A stretch of 64,000 nucleotides of DNA from Anabaena sp. PCC 7108 (lineage in GTDB: Bacteria > Cyanobacteriota > Cyanobacteriia > Cyanobacteriales > Nostocaceae): assembly GCF_000332135.1 (NCBI RefSeq), contig NZ_KB235896.1, forward strand, positions 1,213,465 to 1,277,464. Direction: 5' to 3'. Positions 46,239 through 56,080 of the stretch are shown one piece after another (positions within the stretch are counted from its first letter, which is position 1; every line of letters starts with the position of its first letter). The notes below the pieces were generated by a model. The model searched no databases and had not been told where the DNA came from. It was given only the letters and a program-made list of their open reading frames with translations. The translations under genes and the position numbers were made by a program.

Positions 46239-47537
46239 ATGACAACTGAACTGTTGCAACAAGTAAGGGTAATCGACCCAGTTTCGGAAACTGACCAAAT
46301 AGCTGATGTTTTGATTGTTGATGGTCATATTCAAGCAATAGCACCGCAAATTTCAGATATCAGTTCTGATACTTCTATTAGAGATTGTCGGGGGTTAGTT
46401 CTGGGTACTGGTTTAGTAGATTTATATAGCCATTCCGGTGAACCAGGGTTTGAAGAGAGAGAAACTCTAGTTTCTTTTTTACAAGCAGCATCTGCTGGTG
46501 GTTTTACTAGAGTGAGTGTTTTACCGGATACATTCCCCGCTATTGATAACCCGGCTCTCGTTGCACAGTTGCAGCAAAAGAGAAATGAGGAAATAAGGGA
46601 AAAGGGAAAAATAGATTCTGCTTCCTCTGCTTCTCCTCTCCCCCATCTTCATGTCTGGGGTGCAATAACTCTCGATTTAGCTGGTAAGCAGTTGACGGAA
46701 TTTGCTGATTTAGCTACTGCTGGTGTTGTGGGTTTTACGGATAGTAAAGCTTGGGAAAATTTGGGACTGGTGCGAAGGGTGTTGGAATATCTCCAACCTT
46801 TTGGTAAACCTGTGGCGTTTTGGCCATGCGATCGCTCTTTATCCGCAAATGGGATGATGCGGGAAGGTGCGGAAGCTTTCCGTGTGGGTTTACCTCCTGT
46901 TCCAGCCAGTGCGGAAACAACTGCGATCGCAGCTTTGTTGGAATTAGTCGCCGCTATTCGCACACCTGTACATATTATGCGGGTTTCTACAGCGCGGAGT
47001 GTGGAACTAATTGCGACTGCAAAATTTCAGGGTTTACCAGTTACAGCCAGTACGACTTGGATGCACTTGTTACTTGATACGACAGATGTTAAGAGTTATC
47101 ACACATCCTTGCATTTAGACCCACCTTTAGGAAATCCCAGTGATGTAGCGGCGTTGCGTGGGGGAGTACGTGGAGGAGTGATAGATGCGATCGCTATTGA
47201 TCATGCAGCTTACACCTATGAAGAAAAAGTCCAAGCCTTTGCAGAATCACCACCGGGAGCAATTGGTTTAGAATTAGCATTGCCCTTACTATGGCAAAAT
47301 CTCGTGGAAACTGGGGAATTTACAGCTTTAGAATTATGGCAGGTTTTGAGTAACAAACCAGCGGCCTGTTTACAGCAAGAAATGAAAGCTATAAAATCTG
47401 GTGAAAAAGCCGAATTAACATTATTTGATCCTCAGCAAACCTGGAAAGTCAACAGAGAAAATCTGCATACACTTTCTCAAAATACACCTTGGTTTGGGCA
47501 AGAAATCAAAGGACGAGTTTTACAAACTTGGTGCTGA
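46239..47537 (+). CDS. dihydroorotase-like amidohydrolase with altered metal ligands
   Basis: The 432-residue protein aligns with class I dihydroorotases: LGTGLVDLYSHSGEPGFEERETL, then VLPDTFPAIDNPALV and AIAIDHAAYTYEEK, GAIGLELALPLLW. But the HxH metal motif (normally DLHVHLREPG) reads DLYSHSGEPG, and DHAPH reads DHAAY. Tyrosine thus replaces ligand histidine in two places, and the substrate arginine is glycine. It is probably a non-catalytic paralogue, like the pseudo-DHOase partners of aspartate transcarbamoylase. Residues about 112-130 hold a short repeat-like insertion. Confidence 0.8.
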   Translation: MTTELLQQVRVIDPVSETDQIADVLIVDGHIQAIAPQISDISSDTSIRDCRGLVLGTGLVDLYSHSGEPGFEERETLVSFLQAASAGGFTRVSVLPDTFPAIDNPALVAQLQQKRNEEIREKGKIDSASSASPLPHLHVWGAITLDLAGKQLTEFADLATAGVVGFTDSKAWENLGLVRRVLEYLQPFGKPVAFWPCDRSLSANGMMREGAEAFRVGLPPVPASAETTAIAALLELVAAIRTPVHIMRVSTARSVELIATAKFQGLPVTASTTWMHLLLDTTDVKSYHTSLHLDPPLGNPSDVAALRGGVRGGVIDAIAIDHAAYTYEEKVQAFAESPPGAIGLELALPLLWQNLVETGEFTALELWQVLSNKPAACLQQEMKAIKSGEKAELTLFDPQQTWKVNRENLHTLSQNTPWFGQEIKGRVLQTWC

Positions 47538-47668
47538 GGTAAAGTACTGAGTATTGAGTACCGAGTACTGAGTTTTGATTTAACTAGGGCTTGCTGATAG
47601 CGTAGCGTGGCGTAGCGTGGCGTAAGCCATAAAAGTTATCTGTGGGGGCTAGGAGTCAGCAAGCCCTA

Positions 47669-47700
47669 ATTACGAATTACGAATTATGAATTACGAATTA
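47669..47700. repeat. ATTACGA heptamer repeat
   Basis: Four copies of AATTACG/AATTATG in tandem lie before the end of the NrdG-like gene. A related stretch occurs at 48408-48500 (GAATTACG with GCGTAGCG parts). Confidence 0.7.
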
Positions 47701-47702
47701 TT

Positions 47703-48326
47703 TTAAGTTAGTTCTAACCAACCTTGATAACCGGTGACAATGCGATCGCCATCTTTGAGAATGTGAACTTCTATTTGATCACTAGCCCAACTAATTTGAT
47801 CATTAAATTCAGGGTTAAATACATGAACCTGTTGGTTTTTAGAAGAAACAGGAGACAAAGGAGAATTAATTGCTTGAGATTCAATAAAAGGACCGTCAAC
47901 TAAAATATCTAATTGTGCTAATAATTCTTGAGAACCTGGAGGTGCTGATTCAGCTTGTAATTGCTTGAGTGTAAAACCAGTAAAAGCCATCACATTTAAG
48001 CCAGCGGCTTTAACTTTACGTGCTAAACTAGCCAGTGCAGATGCTTGCCAAAAAGGTTCACCACCTGAAAAAGTTACACCTGTGTTATGGGGATTTTTGA
48101 TAATATCTGCTGCCAGGCTATCAATAGCAACTAGCTGATTAATCTCAAATGTCCAAGAGTCGGGATTAAAGCAACCAGCACACTCACGGGGACAACCTTG
48201 CACCCAAACCACAGCACGGGAACCAGGTCCGTTGACTTCTGACTTATCCACATAACCCATAATATTGAGATAGCCAGCGGGAATTTCTGTGAGTGCTAAT
48301 AATAAGTCCGTTGACTTAGGTTCCAT
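47703..48326 (-). CDS. NrdG-like radical SAM activase
   Basis: The 207-residue protein has the 4Fe-4S cluster motif CPRECAGC (CxxxCxxC, about 45-52) and the SAM-binding TFSGGEPFWQ, as in the activating enzymes of anaerobic ribonucleotide reductase and related glycyl-radical enzymes. No nrdD gene is adjacent, so the target is unknown. A second radical SAM gene lies 172 bases upstream on the same strand. Confidence 0.85.
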   Translation of the reverse strand: MEPKSTDLLLALTEIPAGYLNIMGYVDKSEVNGPGSRAVVWVQGCPRECAGCFNPDSWTFEINQLVAIDSLAADIIKNPHNTGVTFSGGEPFWQASALASLARKVKAAGLNVMAFTGFTLKQLQAESAPPGSQELLAQLDILVDGPFIESQAINSPLSPVSSKNQQVHVFNPEFNDQISWASDQIEVHILKDGDRIVTGYQGWLELT

Positions 48327-48498
48327 GTCTTAACTCCTTAATTGCAGAATATTTAAATTAGATAATACAGAGTGACGGGGAGAGAGGGAGAGAGGGAGAG
48401 GAACTTATGAATTACGTATCCCTTACGGAAGCCGCAGGAAATATTACGAATTACGTTAGCGTAGCGTTTCCGCAGGAAATATTACGAATTACGAATTA

Positions 48499-49311
48499 CT
48501 AAATTGGCGCGTAACGCACAGAAACTTTGGTAGCATTGTGAATTTTTTCAGCCATAGCACCGAGTTCTTTAGCACTGATACATTTGAAATTTTGACAACT
48601 ATAAGAGCGAGATTCGACAAGATCATCACCTATAGATTCTAACTGATGAACTAAGACGCGGGAATGGGAAGGAATGTTAAGTTGAATTTCATCAGGTTGG
48701 AGACGTTTTATTAAGTGGATGTAATGTGCTTGAGTTTCTGCTGTCCAAGAAGACAAAATCATAGTTTGTATTACCATACATCCTTGATATTGCTGTCTAA
48801 ATTGTTCAATTCCCTTGAGGATATCTGGTAAATTTATTGTCTCTAATGGCTGATTAATTTGCCGTAGTTGATTTGACGAAACAGCATCCAGTTTAACGGC
48901 GACAATATCCGCTAGTTTTAAAGCATCTATAACTGATTGATTACCTAGTAAAGTGCCATTGGTTAATACCACTTTTGGTTGTTTGATGATTTCTTTTGTA
49001 GCCGCGAGAATCTCCCCTAAGTTCAGTGCTAGAGTAGGTTCCCCACTACCTTTAACAGTGACTACATCAATGGGAACTTGCCTCTGTGCAAATCGTTGTA
49101 AATCAGCGATAATTTGGCTAGTAGGGACAAAAATTTGCCGTTGCGTTGTTTGTTGCTGAATATTTCCTAGCGGACAATAGACACAGTTAAAAGAGCAGGT
49201 AGAGACTATACCGATAGGATCGATACTGAGTGATTGCCCAAATTGCCAAGAATTTACTGCTCGATTTACTGAGGGATATTGTTGTTCTTGCGGTGATGGT
49301 GATGGACTCAT
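48499..49311 (-). CDS. radical SAM protein (COG0731-like)
   Basis: The 270-residue protein has the cluster motif CSFNCVYC (CxxxCxxC, about 39-46), a VKGSGEPTLALNLGEIL SAM-binding stretch, and VVLTNGTLL. It resembles small radical SAM proteins related to wyosine-type enzymes. Specific substrate unknown. The N-terminal MSPSPSPQEQQYPS lead is short and variable. Confidence 0.85.
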   Translation of the reverse strand: MSPSPSPQEQQYPSVNRAVNSWQFGQSLSIDPIGIVSTCSFNCVYCPLGNIQQQTTQRQIFVPTSQIIADLQRFAQRQVPIDVVTVKGSGEPTLALNLGEILAATKEIIKQPKVVLTNGTLLGNQSVIDALKLADIVAVKLDAVSSNQLRQINQPLETINLPDILKGIEQFRQQYQGCMVIQTMILSSWTAETQAHYIHLIKRLQPDEIQLNIPSHSRVLVHQLESIGDDLVESRSYSCQNFKCISAKELGAMAEKIHNATKVSVRYAPI

Positions 49312-49574
49312 AACTACCTCATAATCTAAGCCTAGTCTGCAATCTTTCCGTATCAGCCCAATAACTGAATTTATCTAGAATTTAGAGCTAGTTTGTGAGG
49401 AAGTCGTGAGGTATGAGGTTGGCAAAAGAAAATAAAATATCCAACAATATCTTGTCCATTTGTCCATTTTTTGTATGTTGGGTTGCGCTGTCGCTTAACC
49501 CAAACTACAAATCAAGACTTTTTTCGATTTGAACAAGGTATTGTCCAACTGACTATAAATCAGATCACAGAGGA

Positions 49575-51431
49575 TCAAATTCCCCAATTGATGCTGAAAC
49601 CAAAATTAGTATCTGGTTCGGCTGTCACCGTTCCTAAACCACCTTGTCCAATTGCGTTACTGGCAAAAACGTCAAATGCCAATCCCGCATTTGGTAAAAA
49701 GCGTAAACCAGTACTCCAGACATCTTTACCATCATTCAAGATCGGGGTATATTCTCCAATCAATTGCAGTTTATCTGAAAGAGCCTGGTTAATCCCAATA
49801 CCCACACCAATGCGGGAAACTTTGCCAAAAAATCCGCCTTTGGGATTAATAGATATGGCAGTTTGGGGACTGAGTTGATAAGAAATAGGAATCTCTGTAT
49901 ACAAACTGCCGGTTAAAGATTGACCTTTGAAAGTCGTCTCACTGATACCTGCCAGTTTAAAACCCAGAGACAGGAGATCACCTCTTGCTTGATCCAAAAA
50001 CCGCAGTTTCATCACACCGCCAATTTTGACCCCTGGACCAGATACATCTTTAGCAGGAATGCGATCGCTTGCCCCAAATTGATCGACAATAAGTTCTAAC
50101 TGTGCATCATTTGTCAAGCCATAGGCCAGGGCAAAACTGGAACTACCATGAGTACCCAGTCCTCCTCTGACTTGAAACTTGCCCGTTGGTAGAGTTTTGG
50201 CGCTGGCAAGTGTGAAACCATCAAAAAGAAGTGTCTGATCCCGATAAGAAAGAGGTGCTTGGGGGCGATTGTCAAAATTAGCCGCATATCCTTGCCCGAA
50301 ATCAATCACGTGCTTGAAGCGAATCCCCACCTGCAATTCATCACCATCAGGAAGAAAGGCCAGTAAACCTGTGGTCGGTGTTGTCCCATAACTGTTAGTA
50401 GCATAAACCTCTGCTCCCATTCTGGGATTAACAGCGTAATCTACACCTACAGTCCACAGCAACTGCCGAGAAATAGAGCGGTCTTTGGAATTAAAAGTAT
50501 TGCCTCCTGGACCTAAAGGCACTTGAATATTGCCAAATAAGTTCAATCTTTCTGAAGATTGCCAGCTAAAGCCTGTGCCTATGTTGAAAAACGTCCCAAA
50601 AAAATCTGCTCCTTTAATTGTTTCCGGGAAGAAAACCACTCCCGGAGTCAGATGTAGTTGCAGATTTCGAGATGCTTTATAAGTAGCGGGAAACTGCAAA
50701 GCACCAACTGGTCTGACCACAAACAGGTTTTTCTTGGAACTGTTTGGTGCAGGATTATCAAAAATCCCTGAAGCCGCAGTTAAGTTCAATAACTGAGCCG
50801 TACCCATCACACCGACAGCCCAACGTTCTTCGTTGATTAATCGATATTTTAACTTTGTCCCATAACTTACGGTTGTTAAATCACCGCAATTTCCTTTAGT
50901 TTTACATTTTGCATAATCATCAAAAATATCGCCTGTAAAACCTATTTGTAAGTTATCTGTTACTCCCCAGTCAATATCAACTTGATAGGTTTGCAAACCC
51001 GTCCCGGACACAGAACTATCGGTTGGTAAGACTTGCAGAAACCCAGCTTCCCCTTGAACTGCACCCTTTCTTAACTGGTTGGCTGTTTCCAAGTTATGTA
51101 GCTTGGTGGGTTGTTCTTGCAATGGAGAAAGAGGAGCTTCTCTCTGTAGATTTTTGGTGGGATTACTAACAGGTGATGGCTGTTGTTGCTCTGTCTGTGC
51201 GACTGTTTCTGCAGATAATTCTAGAGGAACCTCTGGCTGTAAATCTTTGGCCTGATTACTAACAGGTAAAATCACAACACCAGGTTTTTCTGCAACTTCC
51301 TTCGGCATAGTTTTAATATCAGGAACTATGGGTGCTTCGTCAGATGCATAACATACAGTTGGAAAGGCAATAGTTAGCAAGGCACAGGAAAGGATTTTGA
51401 AGATATGCATATGTTTTTGTGATAATCGCAT
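49575..51431 (-). CDS. outer-membrane-type beta-rich protein
   Basis: The 618-residue protein has a signal peptide (hydrophobic HIFKILSCALLTIAFPTVCYA) and then a proline- and glutamine-rich linker (about 35-110) with a repeated QPE/REAPLSPL-like pattern. Residues about 120-618 show alternating beta strands with many glycine and aromatic residues, ending FGFSINWGI, a typical C-terminal aromatic-type end for an outer-membrane beta barrel. An alternative ATG lies 21 bases into the frame. Function unknown. Confidence 0.7.
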   Translation of the reverse strand: MRLSQKHMHIFKILSCALLTIAFPTVCYASDEAPIVPDIKTMPKEVAEKPGVVILPVSNQAKDLQPEVPLELSAETVAQTEQQQPSPVSNPTKNLQREAPLSPLQEQPTKLHNLETANQLRKGAVQGEAGFLQVLPTDSSVSGTGLQTYQVDIDWGVTDNLQIGFTGDIFDDYAKCKTKGNCGDLTTVSYGTKLKYRLINEERWAVGVMGTAQLLNLTAASGIFDNPAPNSSKKNLFVVRPVGALQFPATYKASRNLQLHLTPGVVFFPETIKGADFFGTFFNIGTGFSWQSSERLNLFGNIQVPLGPGGNTFNSKDRSISRQLLWTVGVDYAVNPRMGAEVYATNSYGTTPTTGLLAFLPDGDELQVGIRFKHVIDFGQGYAANFDNRPQAPLSYRDQTLLFDGFTLASAKTLPTGKFQVRGGLGTHGSSSFALAYGLTNDAQLELIVDQFGASDRIPAKDVSGPGVKIGGVMKLRFLDQARGDLLSLGFKLAGISETTFKGQSLTGSLYTEIPISYQLSPQTAISINPKGGFFGKVSRIGVGIGINQALSDKLQLIGEYTPILNDGKDVWSTGLRFLPNAGLAFDVFASNAIGQGGLGTVTAEPDTNFGFSINWGI

Positions 51432-51945
51432 AAATTATACATTAGACAATGTGTAAAAACTGGACAAAAATCTGGTATCTATGAAAACCTAGATACACAA
51501 TTTTTTGGGTATTGTACGGCATAATACAATTAAGTGAAGATTTTGTGTCACATAAATTTTTAATTACGCATTACATAGCTTTTCGCAACGGTCGGAATCA
51601 CTCAAATAGGACTAAAGCTGCGTGTCACACTCAAAATCTGTTGTAGGGTGCGTCAGATATCAATAATCTAGTTATTTGCAGGATTTATGCAGTAGTAAAG
51701 CACCCTACCAATGTGCCAGTTGCGTAAGTCCTGTCAAACTACTTGAGTCTGTCATTCTCCGTTCAATCTTGTTACTCCCACATTATCAAAAATCCCAAAG
51801 TTCCTCTCTACCAATTCTGTGTGATGGCTTGCGTAGTGTAGCTATAGTTGCGCCAAATCCTATGTTTTTTCAACACCAAGGTACGCGGAGGTTTTCTCAA
51901 GATAATTCGCTATGTTCCCAAATAATTAGGCACATCTTTATGGTG
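51432..51945. other. 514-bp intergenic region
   Basis: No gene was found. It contains the MITE-like element 51607-51732. The rest is unremarkable AT-rich sequence between two minus-strand genes. Confidence 0.6.
51607..51732. repeat. MITE-like element, mixed type
   Basis: The left end AGGACTAAAGCTGCGTGTCAC is the reverse complement of the right end of the element at 2849-2945, and the right end CAATGTGCCAGTTGCGTAAG equals that of 12289-12377. Inside is GTAGGGTGCGTCAGATATC. It thus links the two subtypes. Confidence 0.7.
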
Positions 51946-53790
51946 TTACATACTTTCTTGATATTTTTCTAACAATTCGGGAAGATAATCATATCCATCT
52001 ACACCAATTACAGAAATCATTTTAGGGCGATTTTGTTGCAATAGGACTTGGAATTTATCAGCCCCAATTTGTCCTTTTATTATTGTTAATAAACCTGCGG
52101 CTTGTCGCCACTCTTGGGAAGAAATTTGTTCTAGTAGATACATTCCCAAACTACCTGTATAAATAGCCTTTTCATGATTTTTAAGATGATAATAAGCTTC
52201 GGCTAAATAAGCTAAATTGCGCCCTTGTAGATATAAATCACCGGAAATTTGTGCCGTTTTAAAACCCAATTCTAAATATTTAATAGCTGCTTGGTGTTGG
52301 GCTATGACTAAATAGGCAATGCCTAAACTGCTAAAACACAAAGCTTGACTTTGAATATCGCCTAATTTTTCCGCTAATTTCAAACCTTGTTCTAGATAAT
52401 TAATCGCTGATTCATATACTTCTGGTTCGATATTTTCTAACTTCTGTGCTTGCATGACTTCGCTATAACCCAGATTTACCAAGGCATTAGCTTCTCCAGT
52501 TTTGTCACCTGCTTGCCTACTTAAGATTAATGCTCTTTGACTATAGTTAATGGCTTCTAGATAATTTTTTTCTTGGACGTAGGTACGACTGAGGTGGTTG
52601 AGATTAGCAATTTCACAAGAGCTATCTTTGGCATTTCTGGCTATTTCCAAAGCTTGCTGGTGAAAATTAATCGAGCGGGGATATTTGCCTAAAGCTCGTT
52701 GAGAATAACCCAAAAGGGTCAAAATTCTGGCTTTTTCTTGTGTTCCTTCTACAGAACGTAGAGGTTCATCTAAATAATCGAGAGCATCTCGCAAAGAACT
52801 ACCAGAGAATGAGGCAAAAATCCCACCGTAGAGGGGGAAATAAGGACGCTGGGCAAAGGTTCTCAAAATCTGGAGCATTATTTGTGAAGCTCCATTTCTA
52901 TATGCTACTGCTTGGGTTGGAAAAGCGATCGCTAATTGACTCCAAATAACTGCAAAGGTCAAAAATGTAGAAATCGATAATTTTGGACCTGCTTGAATAT
53001 CATAAGCTTGTTGATCAAACCAGCTAATCAACCCCCGTTGTAGGAACTGTAAAACTATTGCTAGTTCTACCCAATTGCTGAGGGTGATTTGCTCTTGCTT
53101 TTGACCGAATTCAATGGCAGACTGTTCAAGTGCTAAGGTGCGGAAAAATGCTTCGGGGAATTCGCTTTTGACTAACTTTGCCCAACTTGCCCAAGGGCCT
53201 CGTTCTCCCGGTACACCACCAAATCCTAAAGAAGTTTTTTGTTCATACATCCAACTCAGTAGATTTTCTTGTATTCGTTGCCAAGAAGCGACACCACGAG
53301 TAATTCCTGTTGATATTTGTGCTAAATCGGCATTAGCTGCACCAAATTGTTGCAGGGATTTAGCTAACTGCTGTAATTGGGATAAATTTAAAGGATGTTT
53401 TTGATTAGAATCGATCAAACGCAAAAATACTGCTAAACGCTCATCATTGCTGGCAATGGTAATTTCACGTACTGCCGAAACTATAACTTCTGTGGCTTTA
53501 TTTTGCTCTTGCCAGCGTTGCCATTGTGTTTGAATGGTTTTGATGGCTCTTAAACTCCGTGTGGCTTTAGCTGTCTTCAGTTCATCTTTTTCGTTGTCTA
53601 TTTGTGCTTGAATGGTATTCAAGCGATCGCTCAAAGCTAACTCAAATACTTCTCCTGTACCGTTAGTGATACCTTTAAGTAATATTTGATATACCTGCTC
53701 TACAGAGCTAATCTTACCCTGAAGAGTGGTTTCAACAATTTTATCAATTAACGCCAGGTAATGATCGCGCAAAGGTAGGGAGTCTGACAC
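51946..53790 (-). CDS. TPR-repeat protein
   Basis: The 614-residue protein has an N-terminal helical region (about 1-330) without a known domain and 5-6 tetratricopeptide repeats in its C-terminal part (about 350-580: KYPRSINFHQQALEIARNAK, NYLEAINYSQRALILSRQAG, SAINYLEQGLKLAEKLGD). Such proteins act as scaffolds. No signal peptide or membrane segment. Cyanobacteria encode many; a partner cannot be named. Confidence 0.85.
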   Translation of the reverse strand: MSDSLPLRDHYLALIDKIVETTLQGKISSVEQVYQILLKGITNGTGEVFELALSDRLNTIQAQIDNEKDELKTAKATRSLRAIKTIQTQWQRWQEQNKATEVIVSAVREITIASNDERLAVFLRLIDSNQKHPLNLSQLQQLAKSLQQFGAANADLAQISTGITRGVASWQRIQENLLSWMYEQKTSLGFGGVPGERGPWASWAKLVKSEFPEAFFRTLALEQSAIEFGQKQEQITLSNWVELAIVLQFLQRGLISWFDQQAYDIQAGPKLSISTFLTFAVIWSQLAIAFPTQAVAYRNGASQIMLQILRTFAQRPYFPLYGGIFASFSGSSLRDALDYLDEPLRSVEGTQEKARILTLLGYSQRALGKYPRSINFHQQALEIARNAKDSSCEIANLNHLSRTYVQEKNYLEAINYSQRALILSRQAGDKTGEANALVNLGYSEVMQAQKLENIEPEVYESAINYLEQGLKLAEKLGDIQSQALCFSSLGIAYLVIAQHQAAIKYLELGFKTAQISGDLYLQGRNLAYLAEAYYHLKNHEKAIYTGSLGMYLLEQISSQEWRQAAGLLTIIKGQIGADKFQVLLQQNRPKMISVIGVDGYDYLPELLEKYQESM

Positions 53791-54347
53791 TTTAGCTAAT
53801 AGGAAATATAGGACAATTATAATTCTATTGTAATCCAGAAGATATCCTACTTATCCAAGCTGTAGAGCATTTGAGACATTTTTTGTATCACTGTAAAAAA
53901 GAAAATTGATAGTATACAGATGATGTGTGATTTAGATATATAGCAATAAGTTACAAAGATAAAGTTATCACCATGAGACTAAATAGAAAAGGCTGTGACG
54001 GGGTAATAGGTGTAAAAGCTATTCACAAACTGTCCGGTATCACCATTGTGGAAAATTCAAACCCTGCAGAATTCAAGGATATCCATTCAGTAGCAATTAA
54101 AACCGATAAAATAGAGTCTAGTACCGCAAGGTAGAATTTAAAATTTAAACTTTTAAACTGAAAAAAGTTGAAGAGGAAAGCTTTTCAGAAATTTTCAATG
54201 GTTGCTATACTTAGGCTGTACTGTACTAGTAAAAATTAATCTGGTGATTGTTCACAAAATTGACCAATTTTTTGATAAATTGAAAGTAGAGACAATAATT
54301 TTTAAAGTTGTCTTTTAATTCCTTGCTGGAAAATGAGGTAACAAGGT
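53791..54347. other. 557-bp region with a CheB-like fragment
   Basis: Apart from the short frame at 53973-54134 no gene was found. The AT-rich rest should contain the promoter of the DUF4327 gene. Confidence 0.5.
53973..54134 (+). pseudogene. remnant of a CheB-type methylesterase domain
   Basis: A 53-codon frame reads CDGVIGVKAIHKLSGITIVE, then NSNPAEFKDIHSVAI. It matches the CheB catalytic-domain segment that usually reads (G)xDGxxGxxxIxxxGGxxxxQDPxxAEFxxMPxxAI. The catalytic serine and histidine parts are missing and no other CheB sequence is around. It is a small relic of a larger chemotaxis-like gene. Confidence 0.5.
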
Positions 54348-54569
54348 ATGGATACCGCTATTAAATATGACATTCAAATGATAAAGGAAGAAGCACTTCA
54401 ACTTGTAAAAAGGGGACTTCTTAACCGTCAACAGCCAATTTATACTCTTTGTAAATATCTTCCTAACCGAGAATGGAATTATTTTGAGTATGAGCTAGAA
54501 AAAAACGAATATTTACTCAGAGACAGAATTATTGATCTGCTGGGTTGTGAAGACTGGCAAGAAGATTAA
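54348..54569 (+). CDS. DUF4327 family protein
   Basis: The 73-residue protein matches DUF4327: YDIQMIKEEALQLVKRGLLNRQQPIYTLCKYLPNREWNYFEYELEKNEYLLRDRIIDLLG. The family is small, helical, limited to cyanobacteria, and of unknown function. Length is typical. A clear terminator follows. Confidence 0.92.
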   Translation: MDTAIKYDIQMIKEEALQLVKRGLLNRQQPIYTLCKYLPNREWNYFEYELEKNEYLLRDRIIDLLGCEDWQED

Positions 54570-54647
54570 AGCAATACTTAGAATCAATAACAAATTGATA
54601 ACATCAGCAATCAATTTCAGATGAAGATATAAGCTCTTAAAATATAC

Positions 54648-54675
54648 AACCCTTGAATTAATTCGAGGGTTTTCT
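54648..54675 (+). terminator. Rho-independent terminator of the DUF4327 gene
   Basis: AACCCTTGAATT and AATTCGAGGGTT form a long stem with one T-G mismatch position, followed by TTCT. It lies 79 bases past the stop. Confidence 0.75.
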
Positions 54676-54816
54676 ACTCAAGACTATTTAACATTCAGCT
54701 TAACATTCAGCCCAATTCACTTAAGTCATTTTCACTGACTGAATATCTTCCTTTTGGAGTATGATATTTGTACTTAATTTTATTAAAATGGCTTTGACTA
54801 TTACACTACGACGTTA

Positions 54817-54882
54817 AGTCAAGCAACCATTGAAAATTGCTGAAAAGCTTGTGTAGTATGTCTTTTTGAGTTGTGATTTTTA
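54817..54882 (+). promoter_or_regulatory. 66-bp leader element shared with the CBS histidine kinase gene (copy 1)
   Basis: The sequence starting AGTCAAGCAACCATTGAAAA and containing TTGCTGAAAAGCTTGTGTAGT is almost the same as 61439-61503. Both precede signalling genes on the plus strand. CAAGC...GCTTG and AGCAA...TTGCT arms allow short hairpins. Function unknown. Confidence 0.55.
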
Positions 54883-54962
54883 ATCCACTGCCGTACTATG
54901 ATAGTTCTCAGTTGAGTGAGGTGCAAAACTCCCTCCCCGAAACAGTGGGAATGGGACGATGA
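54873..54962 (+). other. possible frameshifted N-terminus or leader frame
   Basis: A GTG-started frame of 29 codons (IFNPLPYYDSSQLSEVQNSL, then PETVGMGR) ends in a TGA that overlaps the ATG of the GGDEF gene (ATGA). The beginning resembles the N-termini of CBS-domain signalling proteins. It may be the original start of the downstream gene separated by a frameshift, or a coupled leader peptide. Confidence 0.3.
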
Positions 54963-56080
54963 CATACCTCATTCAAGTGGATGTAGCTATAGATATTATA
55001 ACAAGTCAGCAAGATTCAAGTTACCGAACACAAGCTTATATGAAGACAGTCCCAAAAATCAGGACAGCAGTTACACAAATTTCATTTGCATCATTACAAT
55101 TGATGGAACTTCTTCCTGTTGGGGTATGTTTTTTACAACATAATGGCATAGTCAGTTTTTGGAACTCGTGCCTGGAAGAGTGGACAAATATTTCCAGAGA
55201 AGAAATTTTGGGTAAAAATATATTTTCATATTTTTCCCATCTCAATTTTCAAGATTATATCGAACAATTGAACCAAACTCTACAAGCTGGAAAAGTGACT
55301 GTTTTTTCCCCTCATGTGTACCCGAATTTTTTTCATTGTCTAACTAAATCCTTACGTTTTCGTTCGTTACAAGTGACAGCAACACCAATTATCACCACAG
55401 AAAATATAGGTTTTGATGCCTTGTTGTGTGTGCAAGATATGACTAACTCATTGGATATTTGCCATCAATATCTGGTTGATCAAAAATTACAACCAAATTT
55501 TGATATTACAGATTGCTTGCAGATAGAGGAAAATCTTAGGCAAGCTAATTCTGAATTACGACGGTTAGTCAATCTTGATGGATTAACAGAAATTGCCAAT
55601 CGTCGATGTTTTGATGCTGTGATCAATTTAGAATGGCAGCGACTACAACGGGAAAAAATGCCGTTATCATTAATCCTCTGTGATTTGGATTATTTTAAAA
55701 GCTATAATGACTGTTATGGTCATCCAGCTGGTGATGAGTGTTTGCGACAAGTTGCTCAAGCAATCGCACGCACCTGTAAACGTCCGGCCGATTTAGTTGC
55801 TCGTTATGGTGGTGAAGAGTTTGCTATTTTGCTGCCTAACACCCCTTTAGAAGGAGCGGTTAATTTTGCTCAACAGATTCAACAACAAATAGCTAACTTA
55901 TGTATTCCCCACAATAATTCTTCAGTTAGCAATTATGTCACATTAAGTATGGGCATTGCTAGTATTGTCCCAGTTCCAGATTATTCACCAGCATACTTAA
56001 TTAAAAATGCAGACATATCACTATATGCAGCTAAAAACCAAGGACGCAATACATATTCTTATGTTGCACCTTTGGGGTAA
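54959..56080 (+). CDS. PAS-GGDEF diguanylate cyclase
   Basis: The 373-residue protein has a PAS domain (about 45-155: LQLMELLPVGVCFLQHNGIVSFWN) and a GGDEF domain (about 205-370: NLDGLTEIANRRCFDAVI, LILCDLDYFKSYNDCYGHPAGDECL, ARYGGEEFAILLP). The active-site loop GGEEF is intact, so it should make cyclic di-GMP. Just before GGEEF the I-site RxxD reads RPAD, so product inhibition is possible. The start may be this ATG or the ATG at 55040; the first 27 residues look like the remains of a longer N-terminus. Confidence 0.9.
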   Translation: MTYLIQVDVAIDIITSQQDSSYRTQAYMKTVPKIRTAVTQISFASLQLMELLPVGVCFLQHNGIVSFWNSCLEEWTNISREEILGKNIFSYFSHLNFQDYIEQLNQTLQAGKVTVFSPHVYPNFFHCLTKSLRFRSLQVTATPIITTENIGFDALLCVQDMTNSLDICHQYLVDQKLQPNFDITDCLQIEENLRQANSELRRLVNLDGLTEIANRRCFDAVINLEWQRLQREKMPLSLILCDLDYFKSYNDCYGHPAGDECLRQVAQAIARTCKRPADLVARYGGEEFAILLPNTPLEGAVNFAQQIQQQIANLCIPHNNSSVSNYVTLSMGIASIVPVPDYSPAYLIKNADISLYAAKNQGRNTYSYVAPLG

